Positions 23,369 through 36,050 of a DNA stretch of 64,000 bases are shown piece after piece (positions within the stretch are counted from its first letter, which is position 1; the number at the start of each line of letters is the position of its first letter). The notes below the pieces were generated by a model. The model was not told the origin of the DNA. It made no database searches and saw only the letters and a program-made list of their open reading frames with translations. The stretch is from contig WMCF01000066.1 of the NCBI GenBank assembly GCA_009792885.1, positions 2,979,891 to 3,043,890 of the forward strand, given 5' to 3'. The DNA is from Eremophila alpestris peregrina. Lineage: Eukaryota > Chordata > Aves > Passeriformes > Alaudidae. A program made the position numbers and the translations under genes.

Positions 23369-25689
23369 GAAATAATCAAAGGCAATCCCCAGTGGGGAAG
23401 GTTAACCTACCTGCTAATAAGGATAAATACTACAGCAGCACCTTTGGGCACTAGGAAATACCCCAAACCCTCCTATTCTCCAATTATTTATTCCCCACCC
23501 TGAAGAAGGGGCTTGGTTTTGACATGAAAACACAACAGAAATCATACATATTTCCCCCTGTTGATGACCAAAAGCTACTTTTTGCTGAAACTGCTTTTCA
23601 ATCAGCTCTTATTAAAATTAAACCCTTTTTGTTGGATCTGGAGAGATTTTCAGGCCCATCCTCACACGTGTTTGGTGACCCAAGTGGCTCACAGGATGAT
23701 GTATCTCCAGGTTTCCCATGGTGCTTCCACATTCTGTGTGAAGGGAGATTCTCCCTCCTGACAAATAAGAGGATTTAAGGATGCTCATCACAGACATCCC
23801 TGCGATGTCTGGGTAAAACCCCATTAAATCCATCCCACTTTTTGCAAGCCCTGAGGAAGGAGAAGAAAGGACAAGGCCAGGCACAAACCACCAACATCTA
23901 TTGTGCATCACAAGGGGAAGAGGTTGGGCTCCGGGGACATTTTTCTTTTGGCACTTATTGTCTTCTAAACTCCGCAATCTATACAATAGCTATGTTTGTA
24001 ATCACTCGAAAATTTTCAATTAAATGTAAAAAACCAGAAACAAGTAAATCTATTCTCTCTTTTGACGGTTTTATTGATTAAAATGGATGCCTGAGCTGCG
24101 GCCACTGAACCATGAAAAGCAATCTGTCTTGGATGGGTAAGAGATCGTTAGGAAATCGTTGTGCTGAGGCAAGAATAACTGTGCATGTACACACACGTGT
24201 GGGGCTGGGCACAGATACCCACATGCTGCCATGGAAAAAGCCACCTGCAACGAAAATCGTGTCTATATATTTCACTATCGAGTTCAAAGCGAGCTGAGGT
24301 GTTAGCCTGTCACAAGACCTCTCGTTTTCTAAGTTTCATCATTTCCCTCAGCAGCCAAACCTCGTCTCTGTTGCTGCAGAGCACAAAAAAAAAAGAAACC
24401 CCACGAGGTGGGAGAAGAAAAACCTCAAGGTCTGTCATGTGTTACAAGCTCCAAGAGCAAGGAAACCACTCCTTGGGTCATTAGGAGATTTTCAGGAGGA
24501 TGACAAGGAGATCCTTCAGTTGATGTTTCAGCTTCCTTTATGTCCCTGTCCTTCCAGGGCGAAGTGGAGGATGTTAAACGAGCTCCAGACATCACCAGGA
24601 ACACTCAGTTTTGCAAAGCCTGACTGGTTTGGGTGTGAGTTAACCTAAGGCAAGGCAAAGGAGGGAAAAAAACTTCCCACATGGAGCTTTTGCCACGAGC
24701 CCTCACTCGCAGATTCCCAGCCTGCAGAGGAGCTATCTAATATTGGCTCCTGACAGCCACGGGAACAGATGGAGAACACTTCACTCTGTGCTGACAATGC
24801 TCTGCTTTTGAAGCAAGACTACCCTGGTATCAAATCTGTTTTATCTCAGCACCTCAAGTTGAAGCTTAAATTAACCAAACATTGCTTTTTTGTTGTAGCC
24901 CATCACACGAGCCTCAGGGAGTCCAGACCAGTGAATTCTCAGCCTTTGCAAGAAAATTCTCTTATTTGCTGAAGCCAGTCCAGAGCCTGCTCATCTCCAG
25001 GAATCCTGGACCCAAACCTCACCCAAGGGAAGAGCCCTAAGAGAGGTCAAGTTTGGAATCTTTGCTGAAAGCTCTGAAATCCTCACCTAATTCTCATCCT
25101 CTCCAACAAGAGCAGCAAGAAACTCCTTTCCAAAATCCACTTCCCAGCAGGTTTTTGAAGGCTGGGACTGAGACCACATCTGCTTTTCCCCACCAACACA
25201 GGTCTGTCCTCATCTTAGCAATCAACAGCAGCCACTCCTCTGTGCAGGGTATCTGGGAGGGGCAGGGATGTGCTCAGCATTGGCTGAGCCAGGCTGGAAG
25301 GCTGGGAATGTTCACCAGAGCAGCATCACTAATGAGTTTAGCCCTGAAACAAGCTGCTATTTAGGAAGGAGGGGATACCCACCTCCCCACACACTCATCC
25401 ATGGTATTTGCTAATGAGAAGAACCAGGCACAACAGCAGATTCAGGCTGACTCACGCAGTTTGTAGTTTGTACTTTTATTGGGTGCCTTTTTTTCCATCC
25501 CCCCCTCTAAAGCACAGGAACAGCACTGAACGAGAGTGGATCTTTGGGAATGGTGCTCCAAATCATTCCTGTTCTGTTTATTTGGGTGTGAGAGCTGTGA
25601 GACCATGACTCCATCTCATGCTGCAGGGCAGGGGTCAGCACGAGGTGCTCACAGGCACTGGGCAGCTGCCAGGTGCTTTGGGAAGAGCC

Positions 25690-25690
<1 letters not shown>

Positions 25691-25732
<42 letters not shown>
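25691..25732. repeat. (AAT)14 microsatellite
   Basis: Fourteen uninterrupted AAT units (42 nt) followed by TTTTTAAAG. A perfect trinucleotide tract of this length is normally polymorphic in birds. The polyisoleucine run in one plus-strand frame across it is a by-product and not evidence of a protein. Confidence 0.97.
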
Positions 25733-27750
25733 TTTTAAAGGAAATTTGTAAGAGAATAAACTTTTAAATCCTCAAACTGTTCAGGCCTAGAAAAGCCCTG
25801 CCAGGCTTTAGAGGGCAGTAAAACCTCTCGTGCCATCACCACACCACAAAGCATCACATGAAAGCAGCAGCAAATGCAAACTGGAGGGGGTTTGGAGCCC
25901 CACACACGTGCAAGAGCACGCAGATGTACCAAGAGGAGGCACTGAATGGGTTAGCATCTCTCAGATCTTTTAATATATTTTCTCTAATTAAGCTGTTCAA
26001 TTCGGCAGCTTAAAGAGCTGCCGATAGCTGCTACAAATTGATTTATCTTTTGATGAAGGTAAAATTTGCTGGAAAAAATGAGAAGGAAACAACATATGGG
26101 TTTGGGAGGGATTAAATTACTTTGTCTTGTGTTAAAATTCAAACATATTCTGGAGGCAGGATGAGTCTTTTACAAGTAAATTGTTTTTATACTATATATC
26201 CATTTCTTTGTAAACAGAAGGATCCTCATTTACACATCCACCTACAATACCTGCTCGGTAACAGAAGCAGATCCTTAAAAGCCAGATGAGATCCCAAGCT
26301 TTCTGTGAGCACACACAAATAAAAAACAACCATACTGCAACCCCCCCTAAGGTGGGGGAGAAAAAAACCTCCTGGAAACACAATAATCCATAATAGATAT
26401 GGCCTAAAGCAGTGTCCACGTGGAGGGTCATGACCAGCTGCCATCAGGGCTCCAAAACTGCACTGAAATTCCCAATCCATCCCTGCCTGTGAGCTGCAGT
26501 CCCCTTGGATAGCACGAGCTTAGAGTTTAATACCACCACTTCATTATTCTGCTTTACTCATCAGTAGGAAAGATAAGGTGAAGAGGGATAAATATTAAAG
26601 AGTAAATCACAGCCAGCCTGACAAGACCAAGCAGCCAGAGCAGGGGAATTTGCTTAGTCTCAAAAGAGGAGTTTCCCTGGTGGATGGGCTGTTATAACCT
26701 CAAGAACAGGAGACAAGGAGTTGGCTCCTGCAGCTCCAAAATCAAAACACACTGGGCTCTGAGCACTGATATCCCCTCCAACACAGATCCTTCTCCTCTC
26801 CTCAGCAAAGCTGTGCCCGTCTCACCTCTGCAGCAGCAAGGAAATTATTCTGTGAGCTCCCTCACTCCAACCCAGCCCAGAGCATCTCCAGATCTGTGTC
26901 TCTAGAAAGGGAGTTAGAGAGAGTTCAGCAGGAGAAATGCAGCAGCAGCCATGGGGGGGTTGCATTTATTAACTGTTGTTCCCCACATCCCCTTTATCAG
27001 CTATTTTGGACACACACATTTCCTACACAAGCACATGCCAGACATCTGAGAGTGGATAATTTGCCCAGACAGGCAGTAAATACATCCCATCTCATGTTTC
27101 CTCTGAGAATAATGTGCTTGCCAGTGTCACCTGTCATGTAAATCATCACCTTGCAATTTATCCTGAGCTACATTTCAACTGTTTCTGAACCAGGGGGAAA
27201 GAAACACTCAGAAAGTCCAGTATCTCCTTCTGTGAAACATAGATGCTTCTTCCCTGGCCAATATTCTGAATTTATTGAGGAAAAGACATCTACTGAATTT
27301 ATGGCTTCCCAGATGAATTTCCAACTCTTAGATTTAAAGGAGTCCTAGACTCTCTCTGAGCTGTTCAGAAGACATTTGCATAACTTTTTGTGCAACATTC
27401 CTTCAGCCTGTTCCTCTCTCACCATATGAGTAGCCAACAGCTACCCACTGACTTACTGCAGCTCAACAACTCTGAGGTGGATTTGAAAAATCCCACGAGT
27501 TGCATGAGAAATGACACGCCTGTGATTTTTTTTTTCTCCCCATCCCTGGCATTTTTTATTTAAATCTTCCCATAAAACCAGAGTCGTGTAAAGGATTGGG
27601 GTTGATGGAGCTGCCTGGGCTGCTGCCTTTCAAGGGGAAAAAAAAGAGAAACTATGTTTTCTTTCCAGAAGCGAGCACAGAAAAGCTCCCATGGGAACTT
27701 TCCAGTAAAAAAAAACAACAAGACATGTTCCCAAAAAACCATTTTAAAAG
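25733..27750. other. Non-coding stretch
   Basis: No gene is recognised. An AT-rich unique patch at 25960-26180 contains the hairpin listed at 26002-26024 and motifs such as AAATTGATTTATC. The remainder is neutral sequence with short frames, plus T- and A-rich runs at 27527-27540 and 27706-27720. Confidence 0.55.
26002..26024. other. Perfect 9-bp inverted repeat, 5-nt loop
   Basis: TCGGCAGCT (26002-26010) and AGCTGCCGA (26016-26024) are exact reverse complements around the loop TAAAG. The arms are GC-rich while the surroundings (25960-26100) are AT-rich, so the structure stands out. It is not followed by a T run on either strand, so it is not a terminator. It could be a dimeric protein-binding site or a short RNA hairpin in an unannotated transcript. 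No function can be assigned. Confidence 0.65.
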
Positions 27751-27850
27751 GTCCAGTGGGAGGTTCTCTAGTGCAAAGTGTCCCTGCAGAGGACTGGAAC
27801 GAGATGCCCTCCAAGGTGCCTTCCAAACCAAACCAATCCATGATTCCCTG
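27751..27850 (+). mobile_element. CR1 LINE 3'-end fragment, sense
   Basis: This is a short CR1 tail: 'GTCCAGTGGGAGGTTCTCTA', GTGTCCCTGCAGAGGACTGG, 'AACGAGATGCCCTCCAAGG', TGCCTTCCAAACC and terminal CCATGATTCCCTGAA. It is 5'-truncated and moderately diverged, with small internal changes relative to the 3628-3763 copy. No coding remnant remains. Confidence 0.78.
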
Positions 27851-28084
27851 AATTTATTCCCAGCAGAAATTCCTCCAGCCAGCTGGGCTTGTCAAAAAGG
27901 CTGGATTTAAAGAGGTCTTTAGGCAGCTTAAGCTGGCTGGGGGTGCACAGTCCTGGAGGACCCCTTTAATCTGTGTCCTCTGGCTGCACAGAGAAAAAGC
28001 CCCCTGCGCATCCGCGTCTTCTCAATTCTGTGTTCAGAACACTTGAGAATCTCTCTTTTTGTTCCCTGCCTGTCTCCCTTAATC

Positions 28085-28470
28085 CTTGCCTCAGTCATTA
28101 TTCAATATTTGGTTTTGTGACTACATTATTTAACTTGGCGGAGCGTTTTGGGACGTACTTTGCATAAAAGCCGCTATTTTTTGCGCGGCGGAGGGGACCG
28201 TCACCGAGGCGGGGAGGAGACAGCAGTGACAGCAAAGAGGAGAGCAAAGCTTCACCCATCAGGGGAAAAACAAAAAAAAAACAACCTCTCTGGGGAAAGG
28301 CAGTCACAGGATCGTCATTCCAGGGGATAAATCACCCAAGCCAACTCCGGTGTCAGTGATTTTGTGACGCAGAAAATTGATTCGTACGTTACAATCAAGG
28401 AGCGCCCTCCTCCATAATGTATGCTCGGCGTTCTCACGTAATTATTTGTGCAACAGTTTTAATGTTCGCA
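28085..28470. promoter_or_regulatory. Candidate conserved non-coding block with TTGGCGGAGCG
   Basis: AT-rich and CpG-containing unique sequence: TCATTATTCAATATTTGG, 'ACTACATTATTTAACTTGGC', TTGGCGGAGCG (28135-28145), ACTTTGCATAAAAG (octamer-like) and TTTTTTGCGCGGCGG. Further on are TTCGTACGTTACAATC and CTCACGTAATTATTTG. The 11-mer TTGGCGGAGCG recurs at 44920-44930 in another such block. These features fit a developmental enhancer cluster. There is no convincing reading frame. Confidence 0.4.
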
Positions 28471-28979
28471 GCCTTCCCTGGCTGTCAACCTGGAAGGAGT
28501 GGGGAGAAGGAAAAAAAAATAAAATTTTAAAATACTCTTCTTCTTCTTCAGAGACAGGATTAAAGGGAAAAAAAGAAAAATCAATCTCCGAGCAACCTCC
28601 TTTGTATTTTGTTGTGACAAGCCTGAATTTAAACAGCCTGTGAAGTCAAAACAACGGGAGAAATATCAATACACATTAATTTAATCAAGAAACACAACTC
28701 TGCCATGCCAAGCCCAAGTTGGCTTTATTTCCTCCGAGGTTTCCATGGGAGCTGATGACACCCTGATACCTGCCCAGCCCCCCCCCCCCGGTGACTGGGG
28801 GATCTTGTCAAAGGCCTTCTCTCCATTTGGATGCTTTGCCAGGCAGAAATCAAAATTCCTGGTGCTGCAGCCCCCCGCTAGCACATCTCCATCTCTCCGC
28901 CCCTAAAAAGCTGATTTTGCTGGCAGAGCCGCCCCGAGTGGCCGTCCTGCTGCATCCTTATTGTGTGCCAGGGAGCTTT

Positions 28980-29290
28980 CAAAGGACAGGCAGATAAAAG
29001 GGTAAACACGATAACAAAAACTATCTCCAGCGCACTTGACTCCATCAAATCCTGGGCACAGCGCGACTCTTTGAAACAAGAATCTCATTAAGGAAGGGAG
29101 AGTTGAAAGGATAAGCCCCCGCATACCAAAGGCAGAAATCAGATGTGCTTGACCTTTCAAACGAATGTACATTTTCTGAGTGACTGTTCATGTCAGAGCA
29201 ATTCAAACAGACACGTGATAATCCTCTTAAAAGACTGAAATTTGGGTACTGGATTGAGCACAATGGCAGCGGGATCTGCGGGTGGTCTCG
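28980..29290. promoter_or_regulatory. Candidate conserved non-coding block
   Basis: Unique sequence with GATAAAAGGGTAAACACG (forkhead-like GTAAACA), GATAACAAAAACTATC, CAGCGCACTTGAC, TTTGAAACAAGAATC, 'CATGTCAGAGCAATTCAAAC' and GACACGTGATAATCC (E-box CACGTG). Repeat-free and balanced in composition. Inferred as regulatory only from motif density and contrast with its flanks. Confidence 0.35.
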
Positions 29291-30570
29291 TCGCTGTGCT
29301 CCGTCCTGCCCTTGCTCCCAATTTCCCGATGCACCCTCAAGTCTTGTCCCCTCCCTCGGCTTTTATGTCCCCCCACACACACAAGAGATGTTTCAAGTCC
29401 AGGATTCATTAACAAGGAAGCATCTTCTGTGCTGGCACAGCTGGAAGTGAAAAGACGATGCTCCTTAACACAAATGAGGTGATTAAACACTCTGGATGGA
29501 AAAGAGGTGCCCCAACAGCAAAGGAAGAGGGGGGTTTCCTTCCAGACAGGCCCCGTGTACAAATCCAAGGACTGTGAACCCCACCTGGGTCCTGCATCTT
29601 GTATATCAGCATAACCCATGTGCTGGGGCTTGCTAACAAAGAGAAACCCTCAACTGAGCCACGAGCATTCCCAGAAAGTCCAGCAGCTTCACAGGGAAAC
29701 ATTCGCATGGCTGCAAATGGAGATGTTCGCTAAGGATGCGCTAATTACAGCTCAAAGGCTGTTAACACAGAGAGCAACTGAGAGGTTTCCTCCAGGACAA
29801 AGCTGCTGGAGAGGTCACCAGAGTGACCAGGAACCAGCTTGAATCAACTTCCCTTCAGTTTTTGGATGCCCTGGTCAGATCTACTAAAGGTCCTTGAACT
29901 TTAGTTCCATTTCCACCAACGACTTCTGGACCTTGCTTAAGCACATCCATTTGTTCAGCACAAACTGATTCTGCCAAACCTTAGAGATCACTGATCCCGG
30001 GGAGTCAACAACCCAACAGACACTGGAGGAAAAGGGGTTTTGGGGTCTATTTACGGCCTGTGTCTATGAACAACCCCACAGAGTGACAGACCATGCAGTG
30101 ACTGAAACCAGGTTTGTTTTGAAAACCCCAGAAATCAACAGCTTAGCATTTCCAGTGCAATCCAGTGGTGTTTTGCGACCTGTCAGGAAGCTGGGAATGG
30201 CACCAGCCTCCTGCTGATGTCTCAATAACACGGGCTCCACCCCTGAAAGGATTCCTGTTTCTCCAGTGGCTCTCTGAAGGCCACCCAAGGAAAGCTCTGC
30301 AGACACAGTGTGCAGGAAAAGACACAATGGTTGTCACCAGGAGAAACCAGCATCTCTCCTCCTGCGGGGACTCTTCCCTCTGTCCTTCATGAGGCTGTCA
30401 CATCCCATCTCCGGGCCCCACAGTGTCCCCAAAGCAGGACCCTGCCAGCAGCCACGTCCCTGCTGACTCCCTGTTTTCCACCCCTCCCCTCCACACTTCC
30501 TAACAGCTCATGAATTTTATAAACTAAACTCATTGTAACCAAACCATGAAATTGCAAATGTAACTCTGTC

Positions 30571-32115
30571 AACAAACAAAGCTTTGGCAGGGAGCTGCCG
30601 CTGTCTGAGCCCTTCCAGCAGCGGGGGAATCTCCTCCGAGGGACACCGCACCCCCTTGGCCATGGGGGTTTGTGCAGGATGCTGGAGCATCACAGCCCAC
30701 ACATCGTCACAACCCAGAGATTCCAGCAGTGCCATTCTCATCCCCCTTCCCTGTCCTGGCCATTCCCACCACGGACCCAAAGGCACGGGAAAGCCTCGGC
30801 TGACCCCAGGGCAAAGCCCTCCCTGCTCAGAGCAGCCACAAAGGCTCTGCCGCAGCCCCCGGGTCCAGCCAAGCCTGGCTCTCGCCTCCCCCTCTCCTGG
30901 CAGCCCCTCAGGCCGTGTCCATGTCCAGGGTGGCCGGCACAGCCTCGTTAAGTTAATGGAGCGCTAATTAGCTGGCAGACCGAGGGGAGGGATCGGAGGC
31001 GCTGCCTCATTTGCTCGGTGGAATTGGGCCATTACAGGCAGGGTGGGTCGCAGCTTGAGGGATGCTGCGGGATCTCGGCAGGGACATCCGGGGCTGCACG
31101 AACCATTTTAGCGCTGTGGAGCAGCCTCGGAGCGGAGAAAGCGGGTGCTGCCTGCACCTCTGAGGACAACGGAGCATCACCAAGGGGACCTTCTGCCATC
31201 GCCCGCAGTGCCTTCAGTGTTGGCTGCTGGAGCCCTTCCAGCGCAGCCACCCAAGCCAATTCTTCTTTCACCCACACACGCAACTTCCAGTGGCCAAGGG
31301 CACTCGCTCCAGGTGGGAAAAGTGCAGCACGTCCCGCCAACACGCCAATGCCACCATCCTTCCGAACAAGCGCGGTGCCACGGGGTGTTTCTCTGGCAAC
31401 GAGCAGCCGATCCAGCGGCGGCACCGAGATTCCAGCGCCGTTCTGCTGATACCCCCGGCAAGGTCCCACCGGGTCCGGGCAGGGCCTCCCAGAGCGGAGC
31501 TCAGCCCTTGAGAGGCGTCAAAACCAACTTTGCGCTCCTTTCCCAGGGTGGTCACAGCACCATGACCCGCTCGGGTGTGCCACGCATGGGAAGGACACAA
31601 CATTCCGTCCTCTGGATGTCACCAGCAGCTGGCCCTGGCACCGGCAGCCCTGCAAACTCCCAGCCTGGAGAGCAGCAGCAGAGCTGGGGTCATCAGTCAC
31701 AGAGTTCTGCTATAGGCAGCCTTAAATCCCAGGTCTACCTTCCCATCGATCTCCTCAGCTCCGTGAAATTAAGAAAAACGCAAGACAAACACAAGCGAAG
31801 GTCCCCGAGCAGGCTCTGTGAGAGGCAACCAAACAGCTCCAATTCCCCCGGGCGAGGCTGGGGCAGCGCCTGGCTGGGAAAAACAAAACCCAATTCCAGC
31901 CAGAACGCCAATCTCAGCTTAAACATCCCCCCTGGAGCCCCAGGAAGGGGGGTGTGCAGCACCCAGGAGCACCTGCAGGGCTTTTGGGGGCTGCAGCAGG
32001 AGAGGGGCTGCAAATCCCTTTGCCACGGAGTAAATCTGTCATCAAATGTGTCAAGAAATGACAAGGAATACCTGAATCCCTCCTCCCACAAAAATCACTT
32101 CCCAGAGTAGATGTG
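30571..32115. other. GC-rich non-coding stretch with long chance frames
   Basis: A GC- and CpG-richer stretch. It carries the longest frame of the window, 31145-32110 plus (321 codons), opposed by long minus-strand frames (31032-31469 and others). The predicted product is Pro/Ser/Gln-rich, has no domain or signal peptide I recognise, and there is no poly-A signal close behind it. I read it as a by-product of GC-rich sequence. A single-exon lineage-specific protein cannot be excluded without transcript data. Confidence 0.5.
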
Positions 32116-35100
32116 CACTTTAAGGACTAAATGTGCCTGGACAACTCAACGCAACATTATTAATGTCTATTTTCTACAAGCATCTCCATTCCACCCATCA
32201 TTTCTCTCTTTTTTTTTAAACCATCACTTTAAAGACTTTCCTGTCCAACCATGTGTTGTGGGAGGGAAGAAAAAAAAAACTTGTTAAAAAAAAGGAAGAG
32301 AAGAAAAAAGTAATTTAAAAGCTTTAAATCCAGTTCTCTGGTCTCCGACCCCCCGAAGATTCCTGCACAGAAAATAAAGTGCTTAGCTGCCCTCCTTAAA
32401 AAGATTTAATCTCCCATATTTGAGAGCTTGTATGATTAAACTCTACCTCTAATTCTGCTTTCAGAGCCACAACCAAATCTCTGCTTAGAGGGAAGTGGTG
32501 CAGGCTCCTCTCTTCCCCTCTGCCTTCCACGCAGGGGAGCAGAGCTGCATCCTCCTGGATGTGGGGGAAGAGCTGGAGGTAGAGAGGCTCCAAGCATCCC
32601 TGCATCCTCCTGCTTCCTTGCCACACATGGAAATACCTTTTTTTTTTTTTTTTTTTCAGGCAGCTTTCACGAAAATTGAGCTTCCTTATATGCAGCTCAG
32701 AAGGAATAAAGAGGGGAGGCAGTGTGGATGTGCAGGGCCAGCTCACATTCCCAAATATCTCCAGTTTTATCCCATCCATGGCAGCAAGGAGGGAAAGAGC
32801 CTCAGATGAACAGAGAGGAGAGCAAAACTTCAGCTGGGAGAGTTAGGGCAGGACAGAGCCCAAAACCTGGTGTGAGAACACCCAAACCAGGTTTGTCTCT
32901 AAGATGAGGTGCTCCTTACAGCAGCAGAGGATTTGATAGAAGCAGGGGCCATGCTGGAAACTGGATCCTGCTGAATTCCTGACAGGCTGATCACTCATTT
33001 ACCCTATGCTAGGAATTATTGACCAATTCTGCCAGACAAGAGAATTCCAACCTGCTCTGTCCCAGGCACCTCCACCCCAGGTCAGCAGGAGACAGAGCTT
33101 CAGCAAGAGGGCTGCAAAATAAAACCCTCACTTTTGCTTCAAACACAGGCCCTGTCCCAGCCCTCTCTGCTTTATTTTATGCAAGGAGTTTGTTAAAAAC
33201 CTGCACTGATAAGGTGGAATGTTTATTGGAAGTGCAGGAGAAATCAGCTTTCCTGAGACATGGACCTTCACCAGTGTGGAGGGAGCTCAAGGCCAGCTCT
33301 CCAACACCCCCAGCAAGCAGCAAACGTGGCCCAGGATGAGATGGAGACAAATCTCCAACGAGCAGAGCCCTGTAACAGCCAAAAAGATGATTATTGAGAC
33401 AGGAATGTTGTAGCTCTCACCAGCACCAGGAGATTTGGGCAGGGGCTTGATGGAAAAATATCCCCTGACACTTCTGCTGAAGAACTTTTGCTGAAATTCC
33501 ACGGGCAAACGATACCAAATCAAGTTTCACACCTTCCCCATCCCCTTGTTCAACAGAGACTTTTATGCTGCCAAAACCTATTTATTTCTTGCAAATCTCT
33601 CTGAGCTACTGCTCATGAATAGAAATGCTTTTATCAAAAAAAAAAAAAACTGTTCACATTTTCCACTGAAAATTTTGAAACAAGTGTTTTCAGGGGGAGG
33701 CAGGTTGCCTTCTGTGAGAAAACCACATATAATGCCCCTCTGGAATATTTTTACATCAAAAACAAATAAAAATAAGGAGTTTAGGTATGTCAGCCTAGAG
33801 ATGGGAACAAAAAAGCTGTTACTGCTGCTTCTGGGCTTGGTCTCTAAAGAACTTGGCCTCCCCCTCTCCAGGGGTGTGCCCAAGGACCCCCATCACCCCA
33901 CCCAGCCTGGGCTGTGCTGGTGCTGCAGAGGACTCACTTCTGAGCCAAAAAACACCGTGGGGAGGAGTGAGTGTGTCCAGGAGCACACAAAGCTGGGCTC
34001 TGAGCAGCCCCAGGTCATTTATCTTGATTTCTCTTTGCAGTGCTGGTGAAGGCTGGAAAACATCAGCTGCGTTTGCTGGGCTTGAATTCAGCACGAGGCA
34101 AAAAACCACGAGCACTGCAAGGGGCTGCAGCAGCCCAGGAACCTCCATCCTGCCAGGAAAGGGACCTCCAGTGCCATCTCCCTCAGGACATCACTGTCAT
34201 GGGTTTCCCAAACAGCACAGAGGGGTTTGGGGCTGAATCTCAGCCCCAGCAGTGCCTGATCCCTGAAGCTGCTGTAATTATCAGGGCAAACCATGAGATT
34301 TGCACGAGCATCTGGGATGTTGTGCCTCCATCAGCTCTGGATGGCCCATTATTGTCATCTCCTGGGGTAAAACACCACCCCACTGTCCTTTCTGAGAGCC
34401 TTTACCTACAGTCACTTTGGAAATTGCTGCATCTGATATATTTGGATTGCTCTGGGGAAAAAAAAAATAAACCCTTTAGCTCCCTAATGCCAATCACTGC
34501 ACTGTCTCCTCAGCCCTGCTAAACATTTCCATGCAGAAAAGACAACTCCTGCCCCTCTCACAGATCCAAAGGGCAACGGTGTGTGTGGATAAATGAACAG
34601 GTAGATGTACTTTCATTAAAATCACCACAGTTAAATTACTCACAGACGAGATTGAAGACATGAGGTTAAAAACTTAATTGACTAAATCAGCTGAGGCGCT
34701 GAGGGCTGATTATATCATTTAAAATAAATGTAATATTGGCCATCAAAAAAAACCACCACACAATATTATTACATATCAAAAGCCATTATTCAAGAAGCAC
34801 AAACAATATCCTCCTAAAGCCCTGGCGGATTTAAGAACATCACCCTCCCTGCTTTTTTGATTGTTTTTCTTCTTTCTCAGACTGGATTGGGAGAGAAAAA
34901 ACAGACACCTTCCTGCAAGTCCCTGAAATCCAGCATCAGAATAAAAATCTCCCTGGCTGCTTTCTCATCAAGGACTGCACCTTTGATTTAAGGCTGAAGG
35001 TGGGCAGGCACAGCCACCTTGCCCAGCCTTGCATGGAATTTGGGATATACTCTCATGATATCCAGGTTTAACCTTGGGAAATCCAAGTGGTTGAAAGCTG

Positions 35101-36050
35101 TCTCCTCTCTCCATTAATTGTCTTCTTCAAAACACTTTGGGTTATCCAGGCTCCATCCACTTCCAGCCCCACACTTGGGCTTTGTTCCTGCAAAGCCACC
35201 AGCAGCCCCAGTGCTGGAGCTGGTGGCTGCCACCAGATTTGCCCCCAAGCTAAAGGACAGGAGCACTGTCCCCACCTCACCATCTTGGGGACAATACACC
35301 TGGGCATGAGGTATTCACTGACTCCTTGCTACACCATCCATGCAGAGATAAAAACATTCACACTCTTAATAAGAGCTGAAAAAGCCAGAAACCCTTCAGC
35401 AGACAAGGACATTCCATGGAAATCCAGGTCAGCTTTCAAACGTTTTCCTAGCCTGGACTGGGAGCTCATTCCATCATGGCTGTTATCAGTTATGGGTGGC
35501 TCTGGTGACCCTCAAACCCAGGCTGTGGTGTCACAAAGAGATGTTTGCTCCGTGCCTGCAATCCTTTTCCCCCTGCTCTCCTCCTGCTCCCCATGGACAG
35601 GCAGGAAGAAGGACCCAAACCATCACTAAACCCCCACAAACCACACCTGGGGAGCTGGATAACCCCCACAAGCCTCAATGTAACCAAAACCACACAAAAT
35701 CAGCCCCTGGGCTCCCCATTACTCCGATTACATCCTAATTACAAGCAGTGCCATTAAGGGTCTCTCAAACTCCAGTGCCTGTTCTTAGAGGCTTCTGTAA
35801 GGCAGGAAAAGCACATTATTATGGATGTGCCATGCCCACGGAGGGGACCACAGGCTCCCAGCACTGCCAGCCCCGCTGGGAAGCAGCCTGGCACAGAGCA
35901 GGGCTCCCTGGGTGTTGGCAGACAGCGGTGCCATCCCTCGTCCCCTTCCCGCATCCCTGTGCCCGTGGTGTGTGTTCCAATCAGCCATTCCCCTCATTTC
36001 CTCCACACCCGAGGCATCTTCCATGCAACTGGGCACCCAGCAGGGCTCAC
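32116..36050. other. Non-coding stretch
   Basis: No gene or interspersed repeat is recognised. T-rich runs lie at 32208-32218 and 32638-32656 (19 T), and A-rich runs at 32269-32320. An AT-rich unique block at 34640-34830 is listed separately. Frames around 33546-34522 are short and overlap on both strands. Confidence 0.55.
34640..34830. promoter_or_regulatory. Candidate conserved non-coding block
   Basis: AT-rich unique sequence containing TTAATTGACTAAATCAGC, GGCTGATTATATCATTT, TAATATTGGCCATC and ACAATATTATTACATATC words. TGACTAAATCA resembles MARE/AP-1-type sites and TAATTG is a homeodomain core. It has no repeat similarity and no coding signal. Confidence 0.33.

Larger units (their letters stand above)
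18541..25690. other. Long non-coding stretch with candidate conserved blocks
   Basis: No gene is recognised across about 7 kb. Unique AT-rich blocks at 18605-18990 and 21890-22350 are listed separately. 20820-21500 is frame-poor AT-rich sequence, and 23940-24300 combines AT-rich words with retained CpGs. An AT-rich direct repeat lies at 23306-23368. Confidence 0.55.
27851..30570. other. Non-coding stretch with two candidate regulatory blocks
   Basis: No gene is supported. The blocks at 28085-28470 and 28980-29290 are listed separately. A 10-nt C run lies at about 28780-28789. A-rich simple sequence occurs at 28267-28283 and 28507-28530. The remaining sequence is unremarkable. Confidence 0.55.

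Noticed and set aside
25536..25751. Protein with a polyisoleucine run
   Set aside because: The run is the translated (AAT)14 microsatellite.
26002..26024. Rho-independent terminator
   Set aside because: No T run follows on either strand and the genome is eukaryotic.
31145..32110. Plus-strand frame of 321 codons as a gene
   Set aside because: GC-rich composition explains its length, no domain is seen, and long frames exist on the opposite strand.
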